From positions 868,001-932,000 of the forward strand of contig NZ_CP063195.1 in NCBI RefSeq assembly GCF_028609885.1: DNA of 64,000 nt, written 5' to 3'. How positions within the stretch are numbered: the stretch's first letter is position 1; each line of letters begins with the position of its first letter. Shown piece by piece: positions 56,052 through 64,000 of this stretch. The stretch comes from Corynebacterium jeikeium. GTDB lineage: Bacteria; Actinomycetota; Actinomycetes; Mycobacteriales; Mycobacteriaceae. The notes below the pieces were generated by a model. It did no database searches and was not told the DNA's origin. It was given only the letters and a program-made list of their open reading frames with translations. Position numbers and translations under genes: made by a program.

Positions 56052-57041
56052 CTAGCGAGCGCGGGCGAGTTCGTAGAGCAACTCGATGCGCGCCTGGCTG
56101 GGGCGCATCGCCCCGCCGCTACGGAAGCCGGCGCGGGCCAGTTGAGCACCGCCGCCCGTACCGCCGTAGACGAAGGAAACCCCGCCGGTTGGTACCCGGC
56201 TGCAGACCACCACCGGCAGCTCGGTAGTACGTTCCGCGCGCCAAGCCTCCAACTCCTCGGCTACAGCGGTGGGAATGTTGCCGGATCCCATGGCGGCCAG
56301 CACCAGGCCGTCCACGGCGCCTACCTCGGTACCCACTTGTGTGTCCGGCTGCCGCTTGTTTTGCTCTCGCAGCGCCCGAATAAGCTGCCCGTCATCGCCC
56401 GCAAAGGTGCTGACGATGGGCACGTATAGCCCCGCTACCTGTAGTGGAGGAAGAACCGTGCCATCCGGGCTGGGGGACCCGTCATCGTGTTTCCCGGAGT
56501 CAATCAGCGCATTGCGGAAGGCTGTTTCGGCGGTGGTGTGGGCCTTGTAAGCTCCGCGGGCGGGCAGGATGGCATCCCCGAAAACTAGGTGAACCCCCGT
56601 AGAAAGCTCCCCTGATGCAAGTGCGGCGAACGCGCGGGAAAGGTTGGCCGGGCCGTCCGGTGCGGCGTCATCACCCGGGCGCTGGGCGCCCGTAAACACA
56701 ACAGGGCAGGGCAAATCCAGGGCGCACACGGCGGCGAGTGCAGATTCCTCCATCGTGTCCGTTCCGTGGAGCACCACGATGCCCGCCGGGGCGGGGGAGC
56801 AGAAGCGTGCGATGTGGGCGATGAGCTCGTCGATTTGGGGCAGGGTGATGGAGCTGGAATCGATGCTCATGATGTCGTGCGGAAGGGCTTCGAACCCCTG
56901 TGGAATACGAGCCCGATTGACAATGTCCGCGCAGGTCAAGGTCGGTACAAGGTCGCCTTCGGGGGAGTGGGTGCAACTGATGGTGCCGCCGGTGCCGAGG
57001 ACGGGGATCTGCATGCTATTCCGCGAGGGAGTGGAAGTCAT
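56052..57041 (-). CDS. ansA: L-asparaginase, type I/II family
   Basis: Hydrolyses asparagine to aspartate and ammonia. The 329-aa protein has the first catalytic motif GTGGTISC (Thr20 is the likely nucleophile) and the second HGTDTMEESA. No signal peptide is visible, so it should be cytoplasmic. The stop lies 14 nt from the dinB stop on the other strand. Confidence 0.9.
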   Translation of the reverse strand: MTSTPSRNSMQIPVLGTGGTISCTHSPEGDLVPTLTCADIVNRARIPQGFEALPHDIMSIDSSSITLPQIDELIAHIARFCSPAPAGIVVLHGTDTMEESALAAVCALDLPCPVVFTGAQRPGDDAAPDGPANLSRAFAALASGELSTGVHLVFGDAILPARGAYKAHTTAETAFRNALIDSGKHDDGSPSPDGTVLPPLQVAGLYVPIVSTFAGDDGQLIRALREQNKRQPDTQVGTEVGAVDGLVLAAMGSGNIPTAVAEELEAWRAERTTELPVVVCSRVPTGGVSFVYGGTGGGAQLARAGFRSGGAMRPSQARIELLYELARAR

Positions 57042-57121
57042 GTGACCAATGTACGCGACGCCTAGGCGCGTTGATCGAAGACGTTGATCGAGTCTCGGCG
57101 AATGGGATGAAGTTGTGCAGG

Positions 57122-57150
57122 AATACTTGCATGATTATCATGCAAGTATT
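57122..57150. promoter_or_regulatory. 29-bp palindromic operator before the ArsR-type gene
   Basis: AATACTTGCATGA (57122-57134), spacer TTA, and its exact 13-bp complement (57138-57150). It ends 23 nt before the start codon and overlaps possible -10 hexamers, as expected for ArsR-type autorepression. Confidence 0.8.
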
Positions 57151-57173
57151 GTTGCACGATTGAAGGAGATTGC

Positions 57174-57500
57174 ATGTCCCCTCGCAAGTATCACCACCCA
57201 GAAACCGATGAAATCACCTTGGCCAGGGTGTTGGCCGCCCTGAGCGACCCCACGCGTCTCGAGATGATTCGACGTCTGGCTGACGGGCTCGAGCACGACA
57301 GTCTCGAGCTCGCGGACGACTTGCCCCGATCGACGCTGACCTACCACACCCGTATGTTGCGGGAGTCTGGAGTGACTTGGACCCGGAGCGAGGGGCGCGC
57401 ATGTCTGATCCGGTTGAGGAGTGAAGACCTCGATCGCTTGTTCCCAGGAGTGCTTTCCGCTGTGGTGGCCAATACTGTTTCTACGGAGGTACAGGAATGA
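57174..57500 (+). CDS. ArsR-type winged-helix repressor
   Basis: A 108-aa regulator with the fold LARVLAALSDPTRLEMIRRLADG and recognition region LPRSTLTYHTRMLRESGVTWTRSEGR. No CxC metal motif is present and only one Cys, near the C-terminus, so a small organic ligand is more likely than a metal. GAAGGAGA precedes the ATG. The stop overlaps the MFS gene, and a long palindrome lies upstream, so it probably represses its own two-gene operon. The pair interrupts an otherwise conserved gene order. Confidence 0.88.
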   Translation: MSPRKYHHPETDEITLARVLAALSDPTRLEMIRRLADGLEHDSLELADDLPRSTLTYHTRMLRESGVTWTRSEGRACLIRLRSEDLDRLFPGVLSAVVANTVSTEVQE

Positions 57501-58633
57501 TGGGCCGACTCTGGCCCTTCGTGGTAGGCAGTGTTGCGCTCGGGCTGGACGCATATGTTGTCGCCGGTCTCCTTCCCACTATCGCCTCATCTCTAGACGC
57601 GCGCGAAGCCACCGTCGGCCTGGGAGTAGCGGCCTTCACTGGCTCATATGCGATAGCAGGGCCCTTGTTGGCCGGCCGTGCGGGAAGGCGGTCTCGACAG
57701 AGCCTGATCGTGTCCCTGCTTATCTTTACGGTGGCAAACCTTGCGACGGCGCTTTCGCCGACTGTGGGGTTCTTCTTAGTCTCCCGAGCAGTGGCTGGCG
57801 CAGCAGCGGGTGTGTACTCACCGCTGTCGTCCGCGGTCGCGGCAGAGATTGCAGGGGAAGCACGTCGTGGGCGTGCGTTGGCACTGGTCCTTGCGGGTTT
57901 GGCAGTCGGGACCGTATTTGGCGTCCCGACCGGTCTGGCATTAGCGCACCAATGGGGATGGCGAGCCGCCATGCTGCTGATCGCAGCTATCGGAGGCGCC
58001 GCGCTAGCGGGAATTGCCCTGCGCGGAGGCGAGCTGCCAGAGATCCCTGCTTCTAATGCCCGGGAACGATTGCTCTCGATCGCGCGACCTAAAAATCTAG
58101 TTACGGTGACCGTAACTCTGCTGACTGGTGTTGCTTCTCTTGGGCTTTACACCTACATGAGCGTGATTTTGTCCGCAGGAAGCTTGGCGTCTCACCAGAC
58201 GCTTGCGATGTGGGTCTGGGGCATTGGGGGCGCGGTGGGAGCACTAGGTGTAGGCAGATTGTTAGACCGGCGTGCCCCGTTTCAACTGAGCATGGTCATA
58301 CTCGGGGGTCTCACTCTTGCGCTGCTCGGCATGACACAAGACCAAACCGCGTGGATCATGGTTGTTAGCTTGTTCGTCTGGGGAATGTGTGGGTGGGCCT
58401 CGCTCGCACCTCAGCAACACATCCTGCTTCAGGCGAACCCGGCCGACGGGGCTACAGCCGTGGCTGCGAATGCTTCCGCCAATTACTTGGGATCCGCACT
58501 AGGGGCAATCTTCGGGGCTTTACTGGTTTCCGTAAATGCGACGCCAACCGTTCTCTGTGTTTCCGCGGCGGGGATAGCAGTGCTGGCGTTGCTCAGTCAG
58601 TTTGCCCGGCAGCGCATGAGCCCCACGGAATAG
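57497..58633 (+). CDS. MFS efflux transporter, DHA1-like
   Basis: A 378-aa transporter with about twelve helices. The N-terminal part has GLDAYVVAGLLPTIASSL and the loop LLAGRAGRRSRQ, in the style of AraJ/Cmx-type drug exporters (12-TMS DHA1). Overlap with the repressor gene and GGAGG 7 nt upstream show they are co-translated. The substrate is probably a compound that also releases the repressor. A chloramphenicol-type export role is possible but not shown. Confidence 0.85.
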   Translation: MMGRLWPFVVGSVALGLDAYVVAGLLPTIASSLDAREATVGLGVAAFTGSYAIAGPLLAGRAGRRSRQSLIVSLLIFTVANLATALSPTVGFFLVSRAVAGAAAGVYSPLSSAVAAEIAGEARRGRALALVLAGLAVGTVFGVPTGLALAHQWGWRAAMLLIAAIGGAALAGIALRGGELPEIPASNARERLLSIARPKNLVTVTVTLLTGVASLGLYTYMSVILSAGSLASHQTLAMWVWGIGGAVGALGVGRLLDRRAPFQLSMVILGGLTLALLGMTQDQTAWIMVVSLFVWGMCGWASLAPQQHILLQANPADGATAVAANASANYLGSALGAIFGALLVSVNATPTVLCVSAAGIAVLALLSQFARQRMSPTE

Positions 58634-58763
58634 TCGTGTATGCCAACGCATAGGTGAGACTGCTTCTGTCATGTCCATCCCTGGTCGGCGGTTTGTGTCT
58701 TTTGGCGCAAATCACACGAATAACATCTGCAACAGTATGGCTTGTATAGTCGGAAACTGGTTC

Positions 58764-58778
58764 CCCAAATTTTTTGGG
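58764..58778. terminator. Short hairpin after the MFS gene
   Basis: CCCAAA, TTT loop, TTTGGG. It is 130 nt past the stop and has T residues only within the loop, so it is a weak terminator candidate; a palindrome ATGTGCACAT follows at 58790-58799. Confidence 0.3.
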
Positions 58779-58897
58779 ATGTGTACTCCATGTGCACATC
58801 TGTCTACGGCAGTGTGCCACCGAGCACTATTTTCCTACTCGGTTAATTGCACACGATCATTAGCATTACACCGTCCAACCATCGAAGGAGCATTCTC

Positions 58898-59446
58898 GTG
58901 CGTTCTACCCAGCGCCACTCTCGCAGCACCAAGATCTTTACTCGCGCAACGGCAGTCTCCGCCGTCCTGGCTGCTGGCCTGACTTTGTCGGCCTGCGGCA
59001 ACGACGACGATTCCTCCGACAAGTCCTCCTCTTCTTCTGCCACCACCGCCGCTGAATCCTCCGAGGCATCCGAGGACCAGACCCCGACGGCGAAGGAGCT
59101 GTCGGACGTGTTGAACCGCGCCGTTGACCCGAATATTCCGACTGAAGAGAAGGTAGACACCGTTGTGAACGGCGACCAGGCGCCGGAGCTTTTTGACGCC
59201 CTGACGAAGTCCCGTACCGAGTCCGGCGCGACCCTCGATGTTGTCGACCCGGTCTTGCCCAGCTTGACCCCCGGCAACGTCAACGCAACCGTGAACCTGA
59301 CCGTGCCCAACCAGGAGCCACATGTGGTCAGCGACGTGGAGTTCGTCAACGAGGAAGGTAAGTGGAAGCTGGACCAGGGCTGGGCCTGCACCCTGGTGGA
59401 AAACGTCCTGCCGGATCAGGTACCGCCGATGTGCAAGGACCTCTAG
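58898..59446 (+). CDS. Lipoprotein with MTB12-like C-terminal domain
   Basis: A 182-aa exported lipoprotein. The signal ends in the lipobox LSAC, followed by a Ser/Asp-rich low-complexity spacer and a domain (about 67-182) with DVLNRAVDPNIPTEEKVDTVVNG and WACTLVENVLPDQVPPMC, resembling the mycobacterial low-molecular-weight antigen MTB12 family of unknown function. Two Cys near the C-terminus could form a disulfide. GTG at 58898 has AAGGAG at 7 nt; an in-frame TTG at 58847 is less likely. Confidence 0.75.
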   Translation: MRSTQRHSRSTKIFTRATAVSAVLAAGLTLSACGNDDDSSDKSSSSSATTAAESSEASEDQTPTAKELSDVLNRAVDPNIPTEEKVDTVVNGDQAPELFDALTKSRTESGATLDVVDPVLPSLTPGNVNATVNLTVPNQEPHVVSDVEFVNEEGKWKLDQGWACTLVENVLPDQVPPMCKDL

Positions 59447-59460
59447 ATCACTTAGGTACC

Positions 59461-59496
59461 TAGGGCCACTGGGGCCATTTGGGCCGCTAGGGCCAC
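59461..59496. repeat. Four tandem 9-bp GGGCC units
   Basis: TAGGGCCAC, TGGGGCCAT, TTGGGCCGC and TAGGGCCAC follow each other without a gap in the 66-bp space between two converging lipoprotein genes. Confidence 0.7.
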
Positions 59497-59512
59497 CGTT
59501 CTTTGGGGGGAG

Positions 59513-60490
59513 TTACTTTTCAGGGCTCCACTTAGACTTCGACGTGGAGGTCTGCACCACGCGGACCGGGGAATCATCCTGCCCGTAAGTAACCTTCGTC
59601 TCGACGTTGATATGCCCCCGGGTAGGCAGCACCTTGTTTAGATCCAACGCGATCTGCCCACTGGATTCGGTTTTGACGTCCAGCACCTTCAAATCAGTCT
59701 GCGCCAACGTCGCTACCGCTGGCTTGCGGGAGACCTCTACCTTGAGCGAGACCGTCTGGCCCTCGCGCTCCAGCAGGGAGTAGGTGATCTTCTGAGTCAT
59801 CGAAATGTCACCGTCCACGCGATTGGAAACAGTCCACTTCGCACCCACGCCGACGGGATCAGTGGGGAAGATCAGGGGATAATCGTTCATCTGGTTCAGC
59901 GCGGACTCCACGCTGGCGCGGGCGGTGGCGCTAGCTTCGTCGGGGGCGGTGTAGTTGCGGGAGGTCGCGCGCCCGTCCACGTCCTGCTCAGTGGACATCT
60001 TAAAGCCTTTGGCCGTGGCGATATCTCGATTCCGCTCGTCATTGGTACCGCTAGGTTCCCCCACGGTCACGCTGGTCTGGCGCCCCTTGCCGTCGGTCGT
60101 AACCTCTGCGGTCAAAGGGAGGTTCATAGTGACTTCGTCATAGTCCAGCTCCGCAACATTCGGCTGCTCGTCTTCCTTCGCCGTCTCTGAAGCGGCTGCG
60201 GTCGACGTGGTGGCGTCGTCCTTATTTTTTGCGTCACCAGTTGCACCAACAGTGTGTTGCGCGAAACCCTGGGTGGCGTGGAAAGTGACTTCCTGGCTGC
60301 CCTCCTGCGAGAACCAGGCGATCGGCTCCTGAGGGGAAGCGCCGCGGCTCAGAAGCTCTACCTTGACGCCCGGCACGGCGACATCTGCCGGCTTGGCTTG
60401 TGGCTGCTCGGAATCAGAGCATGCGACGGCCGTGAAGGCCAGGCCTATGGCGCTGCATACAGCCAGCGCGGACTTGCTAGAAATACCCAC
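59513..60490 (-). CDS. Putative secreted lipoprotein, unknown function
   Basis: A 325-aa protein with a hydrophobic signal ending in TAVAC, a poor but possible lipobox, then an acidic Ala/Thr-rich section and a C-terminal domain with FPTDPVGVGAKWTVSNRVDGDISM. I do not recognise an enzyme. The GTG at 60490 (VGISSKSALAV) is chosen because it gives a proper signal peptide and has a TACGCT -10 at 8 nt; the frame is open back to 60601, which would overlap lspA. The signal suggests it is itself processed by the neighbouring LspA. Confidence 0.65.
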   Translation of the reverse strand: MGISSKSALAVCSAIGLAFTAVACSDSEQPQAKPADVAVPGVKVELLSRGASPQEPIAWFSQEGSQEVTFHATQGFAQHTVGATGDAKNKDDATTSTAAASETAKEDEQPNVAELDYDEVTMNLPLTAEVTTDGKGRQTSVTVGEPSGTNDERNRDIATAKGFKMSTEQDVDGRATSRNYTAPDEASATARASVESALNQMNDYPLIFPTDPVGVGAKWTVSNRVDGDISMTQKITYSLLEREGQTVSLKVEVSRKPAVATLAQTDLKVLDVKTESSGQIALDLNKVLPTRGHINVETKVTYGQDDSPVRVVQTSTSKSKWSPEK

Positions 60491-60498
60491 AAGTTCAC

Positions 60499-60522
60499 AG
60501 CGTAACAGGCGGACATTAGACT
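60499..60522. promoter_or_regulatory. Overlapping divergent promoters of the lipoprotein gene and lspA
   Basis: TACGCT on the minus strand (60504-60499) and TAGACT on the plus strand (60517-60522) are both 8 nt from their start codons. The two -10 elements are 12 bp apart, so the polymerases would compete. Confidence 0.5.
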
Positions 60523-60530
60523 GAATAAGC

Positions 60531-61088
60531 GTGACTTCAAAACGTGCATCTTTCGCCGCCTTGACCCTGATGTTCGGGATCATCGCCGTCGACCAGATCA
60601 CTAAATGGGCGGTCGTCGAAAACCTAGAAGAGCAACGGGCCTACCCCGTCATCGGTGAGTTCTTCCGGCTCTATCTGGTGCGCAACCCCGGCGCGGCTTT
60701 TTCCATGGGGACCAGCGCCACCATTGTCTTCTCCATCTTCCAGCTAATTGCCTTCGTGGCCTGCATCGTATTGGCCCTGCGCACGCGGTACATAGCTGGC
60801 GCACTGCCGATCGGTCTGATCGGCGGCGGCGCGGCGGGCAACCTGGTGGATCGCATCTTTCGGGAGCCGGGAGGCATGCACGGACACGTTGTGGACTTTC
60901 TTTCTTTCGGTAGCTTCGCGATCTTTAATGTTGCGGACGCCGCCATCACCGTCGGTGTTGTCTGCTACCTGATCTATGCGTTCTTCATCGAGCCGGCGGA
61001 TCACGTGCGGGAGGAGCGGGAAGAACGAGAGCAACAGGAAGAGCCCGGTGAGGAACAGGAGGACGCCAGCGAGGAGGTGAGCCGATGA
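60531..61088 (+). CDS. lspA: Lipoprotein signal peptidase
   Basis: Cleaves the signal peptide of lipid-modified prolipoproteins (signal peptidase II). A 185-aa protein with four helices; catalytic aspartates are D107 in NLVDRI and D136 in FNVADAA. The C-terminal 25 residues form a Glu/Gln-rich cytoplasmic tail. GTG start without a ribosome-binding site, 8 nt after TAGACT. The stop overlaps rluD by 4 nt. Confidence 0.95.
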   Translation: MTSKRASFAALTLMFGIIAVDQITKWAVVENLEEQRAYPVIGEFFRLYLVRNPGAAFSMGTSATIVFSIFQLIAFVACIVLALRTRYIAGALPIGLIGGGAAGNLVDRIFREPGGMHGHVVDFLSFGSFAIFNVADAAITVGVVCYLIYAFFIEPADHVREEREEREQQEEPGEEQEDASEEVSR

Positions 61089-62056
61089 CCCGCGAGAACC
61101 GAGTCATGCCCGTACCGGACGGACTAGCCGGCATGCGTGTGGATTCAGGCTTATCCAAGCTGCTGGGGCTGAGCCGTACCGCAGTGGCGGAGCTGGCTGC
61201 CGACGGCGACATCCTGCAAGACCAGGCGCCGGTGGGGAAGTCCGACCGCTTGGTGGCGGGCGCGTGGCTGGACGTGACGCTGCCCGCCCCGCCGCGGGAT
61301 CTGGCCGCAGAACCCGCCCGGCACGTGGAGGGAATGGACATCCTCTACTCCGATGAGGATGTGATCGTGGTGGATAAGCCCGTCGGTGTGGCCGCGCACC
61401 CCACCGTCGGCTGGGAGGGCCCCACCGTGACCTCCGGCCTGGCTGCCGCGGGCTTCCGCATCTCCACTTCCGGCCCGCCGGAGCGCAAGGGCATCGTGCA
61501 GCGCCTGGACGTCGGCACCTCCGGGGTGATGATTGTCGCCGCCAGCGAGCGCGCCTACACCGTGCTGAAGAATGCCTTCCGCGACCGGGAGGTTTCCAAG
61601 ACCTACCATGCACTGGTTCAAGGCCACCCGGACCCGACCTCCGGAACGATTGACGCGCCGATCGGCCGCCACCCGTCCGCGGGCTGGCGCTTTAGCGTGC
61701 GAGAAGACGGCAAACATGCCATCACCCACTACGACACGCTGGAGGCGCACCGCCAAGCCAGCTTGCTGGAGGTGAAGCTGGAGACGGGCCGCACCCACCA
61801 GATCCGCGTGCACTTCTCTGCGCTGCATCACCCGCTGTGCGGCGACCCGATGTACGGCAGCGATCCGAAGCTCGCGGAGAGGCTGGGGCTCATCCGCCAG
61901 TGGCTGCACGCCGTGGAACTGGGCTTCCCGCACCCGGACGGCTCCTGGAAGACCGTCCGCTCACCGTACCCGGAGGATCTGCAGTTGGCCCTCGACAGGC
62001 TGCGGGATGCCAACGGTATAGCCGCGCCGGGTTCCGGTGAAGGGGCACGCCCGTGA
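61085..62056 (+). CDS. rluD: RluA-family rRNA pseudouridine synthase (RluD-like)
   Basis: Isomerises uridines in 23S rRNA. The 323-aa protein has an N-terminal S4-like domain ([26 protein letters not shown]) and a catalytic domain with [11 protein letters not shown] (Asp142), [20 protein letters not shown]. The usual HRLD is QRLD, a change also seen in other actinobacterial members as far as I recall. lspA-rluD is a common bacterial pair. Confidence 0.92.
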   Translation: MTRENRVMPVPDGLAGMRVDSGLSKLLGLSRTAVAELAADGDILQDQAPVGKSDRLVAGAWLDVTLPAPPRDLAAEPARHVEGMDILYSDEDVIVVDKPVGVAAHPTVGWEGPTVTSGLAAAGFRISTSGPPERKGIVQRLDVGTSGVMIVAASERAYTVLKNAFRDREVSKTYHALVQGHPDPTSGTIDAPIGRHPSAGWRFSVREDGKHAITHYDTLEAHRQASLLEVKLETGRTHQIRVHFSALHHPLCGDPMYGSDPKLAERLGLIRQWLHAVELGFPHPDGSWKTVRSPYPEDLQLALDRLRDANGIAAPGSGEGARP

Positions 62057-62697
62057 GCCAAGAACGGCAGTATCGGGAGCGCAGCCCCCAACAGTTGAAG
62101 GCGAACAAGAAGCGGCAGCGTCAGCTGGACTGGGAGGATACGCGCCGACCCGCTTGGGTAGCCTGGCTTTCCGGACTTTGCCTCATTGCGATGGGACTGG
62201 GCGTCATAGCCATGAGCACCTCAGACCTGACCTCGAAACCGCCGATCGTCAACGGCGACCAGCTCGGCCCCTTCGACGGCACCCCGGCGCAGTACCGGGA
62301 GCATGCGCGCAAACAGCTGGACCAGATGGCCGGCGACGAACCCCGCTGGGCGCTGGTTTCCCCCGCCCCAGAGCACCCCTGGGACTCCAAGGGGGTGATC
62401 GACCTGGTACAGGGCCTGGATGCACGCGTGAGTACCCTTTACTTCGGAGCCACTGCGCAGGCTGTTCTGCCTGAGCCGGCGGTGGGCCGCACCCGCGCCG
62501 ATGTGATCAATCAGGCGGTAGGCCGGATGGCCCGTAGCGCGCAGACCGAACCGGACAGACTGCTTATCGACGGTGTGTTGGTCCACGCCACGCCCGAACA
62601 ACTCCGGGAGCTCGCACAGCGCGCATACGCCGTGGAGCCCGCGGACCCCGAGGCGGTCTACGGGCGTATTGGAATTCGACCGATGGGAGCTAGATAA
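62053..62697 (+). CDS. Conserved single-pass membrane protein, unknown function
   Basis: A 214-aa protein with a basic cytoplasmic N-terminus, one helix at about 34-54 and an extracytoplasmic part without a recognised domain. The GTG overlaps the rluD stop (GTGA), and its stop TAA is directly followed by the rarD GTG, so it belongs to the lspA-rluD-rarD operon. No function can be inferred from sequence. Confidence 0.7.
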   Translation: MSQERQYRERSPQQLKANKKRQRQLDWEDTRRPAWVAWLSGLCLIAMGLGVIAMSTSDLTSKPPIVNGDQLGPFDGTPAQYREHARKQLDQMAGDEPRWALVSPAPEHPWDSKGVIDLVQGLDARVSTLYFGATAQAVLPEPAVGRTRADVINQAVGRMARSAQTEPDRLLIDGVLVHATPEQLRELAQRAYAVEPADPEAVYGRIGIRPMGAR

Positions 62698-63573
62698 GTG
62701 ATCTGGGGCCTGCTGTGCTACCTGATGTGGGGGCTCTTCCCCGCGTTCTTCCCCCTTTTGCAGCCGGCGACGCCGATGGAGATCCTGGCGCACCGTTTTG
62801 TGTGGACGTTGGTGTTCATGTTGTTGCTGCTCGCGGCGCTGCGCGGGTTCAAGCAGCTGCGGGTAATCACGGCTCGTCAGTGGTGGATCGTCGCGGCCGC
62901 TGCGCTGTTGATCAGCGTGAACTGGGGGCTGTACATCTACGCGGTGAACAACAACCACGTCGCCGACGCCGCCCTCGGATATTTTGTAAACCCACTGGTC
63001 AGCGTTCTATTGGGAGTGATCGTGCTGGGGGAGAAGCTGCGCCGGCTGCAGATGGTTTCCGTCGGCATCGCCACTATCGCCGTCGTGGTTCTGACGGTCG
63101 CACTTGGTTCGCCGCCGATCATTTCTTTGAGCCTGGCCTTTAGCTTCGGGTTCTACGGGTTGGTGAAAAAGCAGGTTCGTTTGACGCCCATTCAGTCCCT
63201 CACCGCCGAGACTCTTGTACTGGCGCCGATAGGGTTGATCTACCTGGGGTTCCTACAATCCCAGGGCACCAATACGTATGTGCAGCTGGGAGCTGGTCAC
63301 GCAGCGCTGCTGATGCTGGCGGGCGTGGTGACCGCGCTGCCGCTGCTGTGCTTCGCCCGCGCCGCACAGGAAATGTCGCTGACTAGCCTGGGCATGGTGC
63401 AGTACATCACGCCCGTGATCCAGATGCTCTGGGCGGTATTTGTGAACAACGAGCACATCGAGCCCGCCCGCTGGGTTGGCTTCGTGTTGATCTGGATCGC
63501 GGTGATCGTCTTCATCGCTGGCCTGGTGCGCAACCGCCCGCCGCGCGTGCGGCGGGTGAAGAAGCTGCGCTAG
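62698..63573 (+). CDS. rarD: EamA-family transporter RarD
   Basis: A 291-aa, ten-helix DMT-superfamily permease of the RarD type, with YLMWGLFPAFFPLLQPATPMEILAHRFVWTL at the start and VNWGLYIYAVNNNHVADAALGYFVNPLVSVLLG. RarD was first linked to chloramphenicol sensitivity; its physiological substrate is not settled. The GTG starts at the base after the previous stop. It converges with the next gene, and the two stop codons share a CTAG. Confidence 0.88.
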   Translation: MIWGLLCYLMWGLFPAFFPLLQPATPMEILAHRFVWTLVFMLLLLAALRGFKQLRVITARQWWIVAAAALLISVNWGLYIYAVNNNHVADAALGYFVNPLVSVLLGVIVLGEKLRRLQMVSVGIATIAVVVLTVALGSPPIISLSLAFSFGFYGLVKKQVRLTPIQSLTAETLVLAPIGLIYLGFLQSQGTNTYVQLGAGHAALLMLAGVVTALPLLCFARAAQEMSLTSLGMVQYITPVIQMLWAVFVNNEHIEPARWVGFVLIWIAVIVFIAGLVRNRPPRVRRVKKLR

Positions 63574-64000
63574 GCCAGCCCGAAAACGCGGTCGATCATC
63601 GCGTTGCGCATCATGCCCTGCGGATCCACCTTCGCGCGGATCTCGCAAGCCCGCGCCAGATCCTCGTGCCGCTCCAGCAGATCCTCGTGGGTGAGGGTGT
63701 GCAGCTTGCCCCAGTGGGGGCGGCCACCGGAGGCGGCCTTGAAGATCGGCTCGATGTGGCGGAACAGCGCCTGGTGGCTGTCCTTGTTGTATCGGTGGAT
63801 GGCGATGTAGCAGGACTCGCGGCCCTTTGCCGTGGATAGCGGCACATCATCCGCCGCGGTGGCGCGGACCTCGATGGGGAAGAGAACCTGCTCGCCGCAG
63901 GTGTTCATGGTGTGCTGGACGTCCCGCAGAATCTCGCGGGCATCGGCCAGTGGAACCGAATACTCCATCTCGTTGAAACGCACCCTGCGGGCGCTGACGA
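63570..64000 (-). CDS. FAD-linked aldonolactone oxidase-type enzyme, C-terminal part
   Basis: The frame is open to the right window edge, so this is the last ~143 codons. The sequence RFNEMEYSVP, FPIEVRATAADDVPLST, CYIAIHRYNKD and the terminal HWGKLHTLTHEDLLERHE with RAKVDPQGMMRN fit the C-terminal half of the D-arabinono-1,4-lactone / L-gulonolactone oxidase family. The covalent FAD domain would be upstream, outside the window. Substrate is uncertain. Confidence 0.82.
   Translation of the reverse strand, partial: VSARRVRFNEMEYSVPLADAREILRDVQHTMNTCGEQVLFPIEVRATAADDVPLSTAKGRESCYIAIHRYNKDSHQALFRHIEPIFKAASGGRPHWGKLHTLTHEDLLERHEDLARACEIRAKVDPQGMMRNAMIDRVFGLA

Noticed and set aside
57174..58633. 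Arsenic resistance operon
   Set aside because: The repressor is ArsR-like in fold only; no cysteine metal site, no arsenate reductase and no ArsB/Acr3-type pump are present.

Overview
The window is a chromosomal segment of a high-GC Corynebacterium. The evidence is the actinobacterial supercomplex set (a diheme cytochrome c1 with a Rieske protein and an extended cytochrome b), PimB' and MptA lipoglycan mannosyltransferases, a class II DAHP synthase, a PASTA-bearing PknL, a Wag31-type DivIVA and a full dcw cluster. Gene order closely follows C. glutamicum and, more loosely, Mycobacterium tuberculosis. A lipophilic clinical species such as C. jeikeium would fit, but I cannot fix the species by reading. 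I saw no rRNA, tRNA, CRISPR array, prophage or insertion sequence.

Layout. 1-8.6 kb: the end of poxB, then ctaC-ctaF, trpD (reverse), ctaE and qcrC-qcrA-qcrB, that is, most of the menaquinol-to-oxygen branch of respiration. 8.7-18.2 kb: a DEDDh exonuclease, two secreted NlpC/P60 peptidoglycan hydrolases, pimB', a ROK glucokinase, a PlsC-like acyltransferase, a membrane acyltransferase, an exoribonuclease and aroG. 18.2-28.7 kb: pknL with a winged-helix partner across a divergent promoter, then a compact reverse operon idsA-crtI-like-mptA, metF, a GNAT protein, a HEPN protein and a DUF3040 membrane protein. 29.2-51 kb: the division and cell-wall cluster mraZ-rsmH-ftsL-ftsI-murE-murF-mraY-murD-ftsW-murG-murC-ftsQ-ftsZ-pgeF-yggS-sepF-yggT-divIVA, with a 51-codon membrane protein after divIVA. 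51-64 kb: ileS behind a T-box leader, dinB, ansA (reverse), an ArsR-MFS cassette that looks like a local insertion, two lipoprotein genes, lspA-rluD-unknown-rarD, and the end of an aldonolactone-oxidase-type flavoenzyme.

How the genes work together. MraZ heads the cluster that makes lipid II (MurC-F, MraY, MurG), polymerises and cross-links it at the septum (FtsW, FtsI) and places the ring (FtsZ, SepF, FtsQ, FtsL). DivIVA directs polar growth. The NlpC/P60 enzymes trim peptidoglycan, and PimB' and MptA build the mannolipids of the same envelope.

The most interesting signals are non-coding: triple TGGGG repeats with exact 10-nt spacing before mraZ plus a near-copy in the opposite orientation about 270 bp upstream; a roughly 100-nt hairpin between mraZ and rsmH; a probable small RNA gene between yggT and divIVA; an ileS T-box with its isoleucine codon in the loop of a very short Stem I, whose T-box bases can also pair next to the ileS start codon; a 29-bp palindromic operator before the ArsR-MFS pair; and many start codons placed 5-8 nt after a -10 hexamer, suggesting frequent leaderless transcripts.
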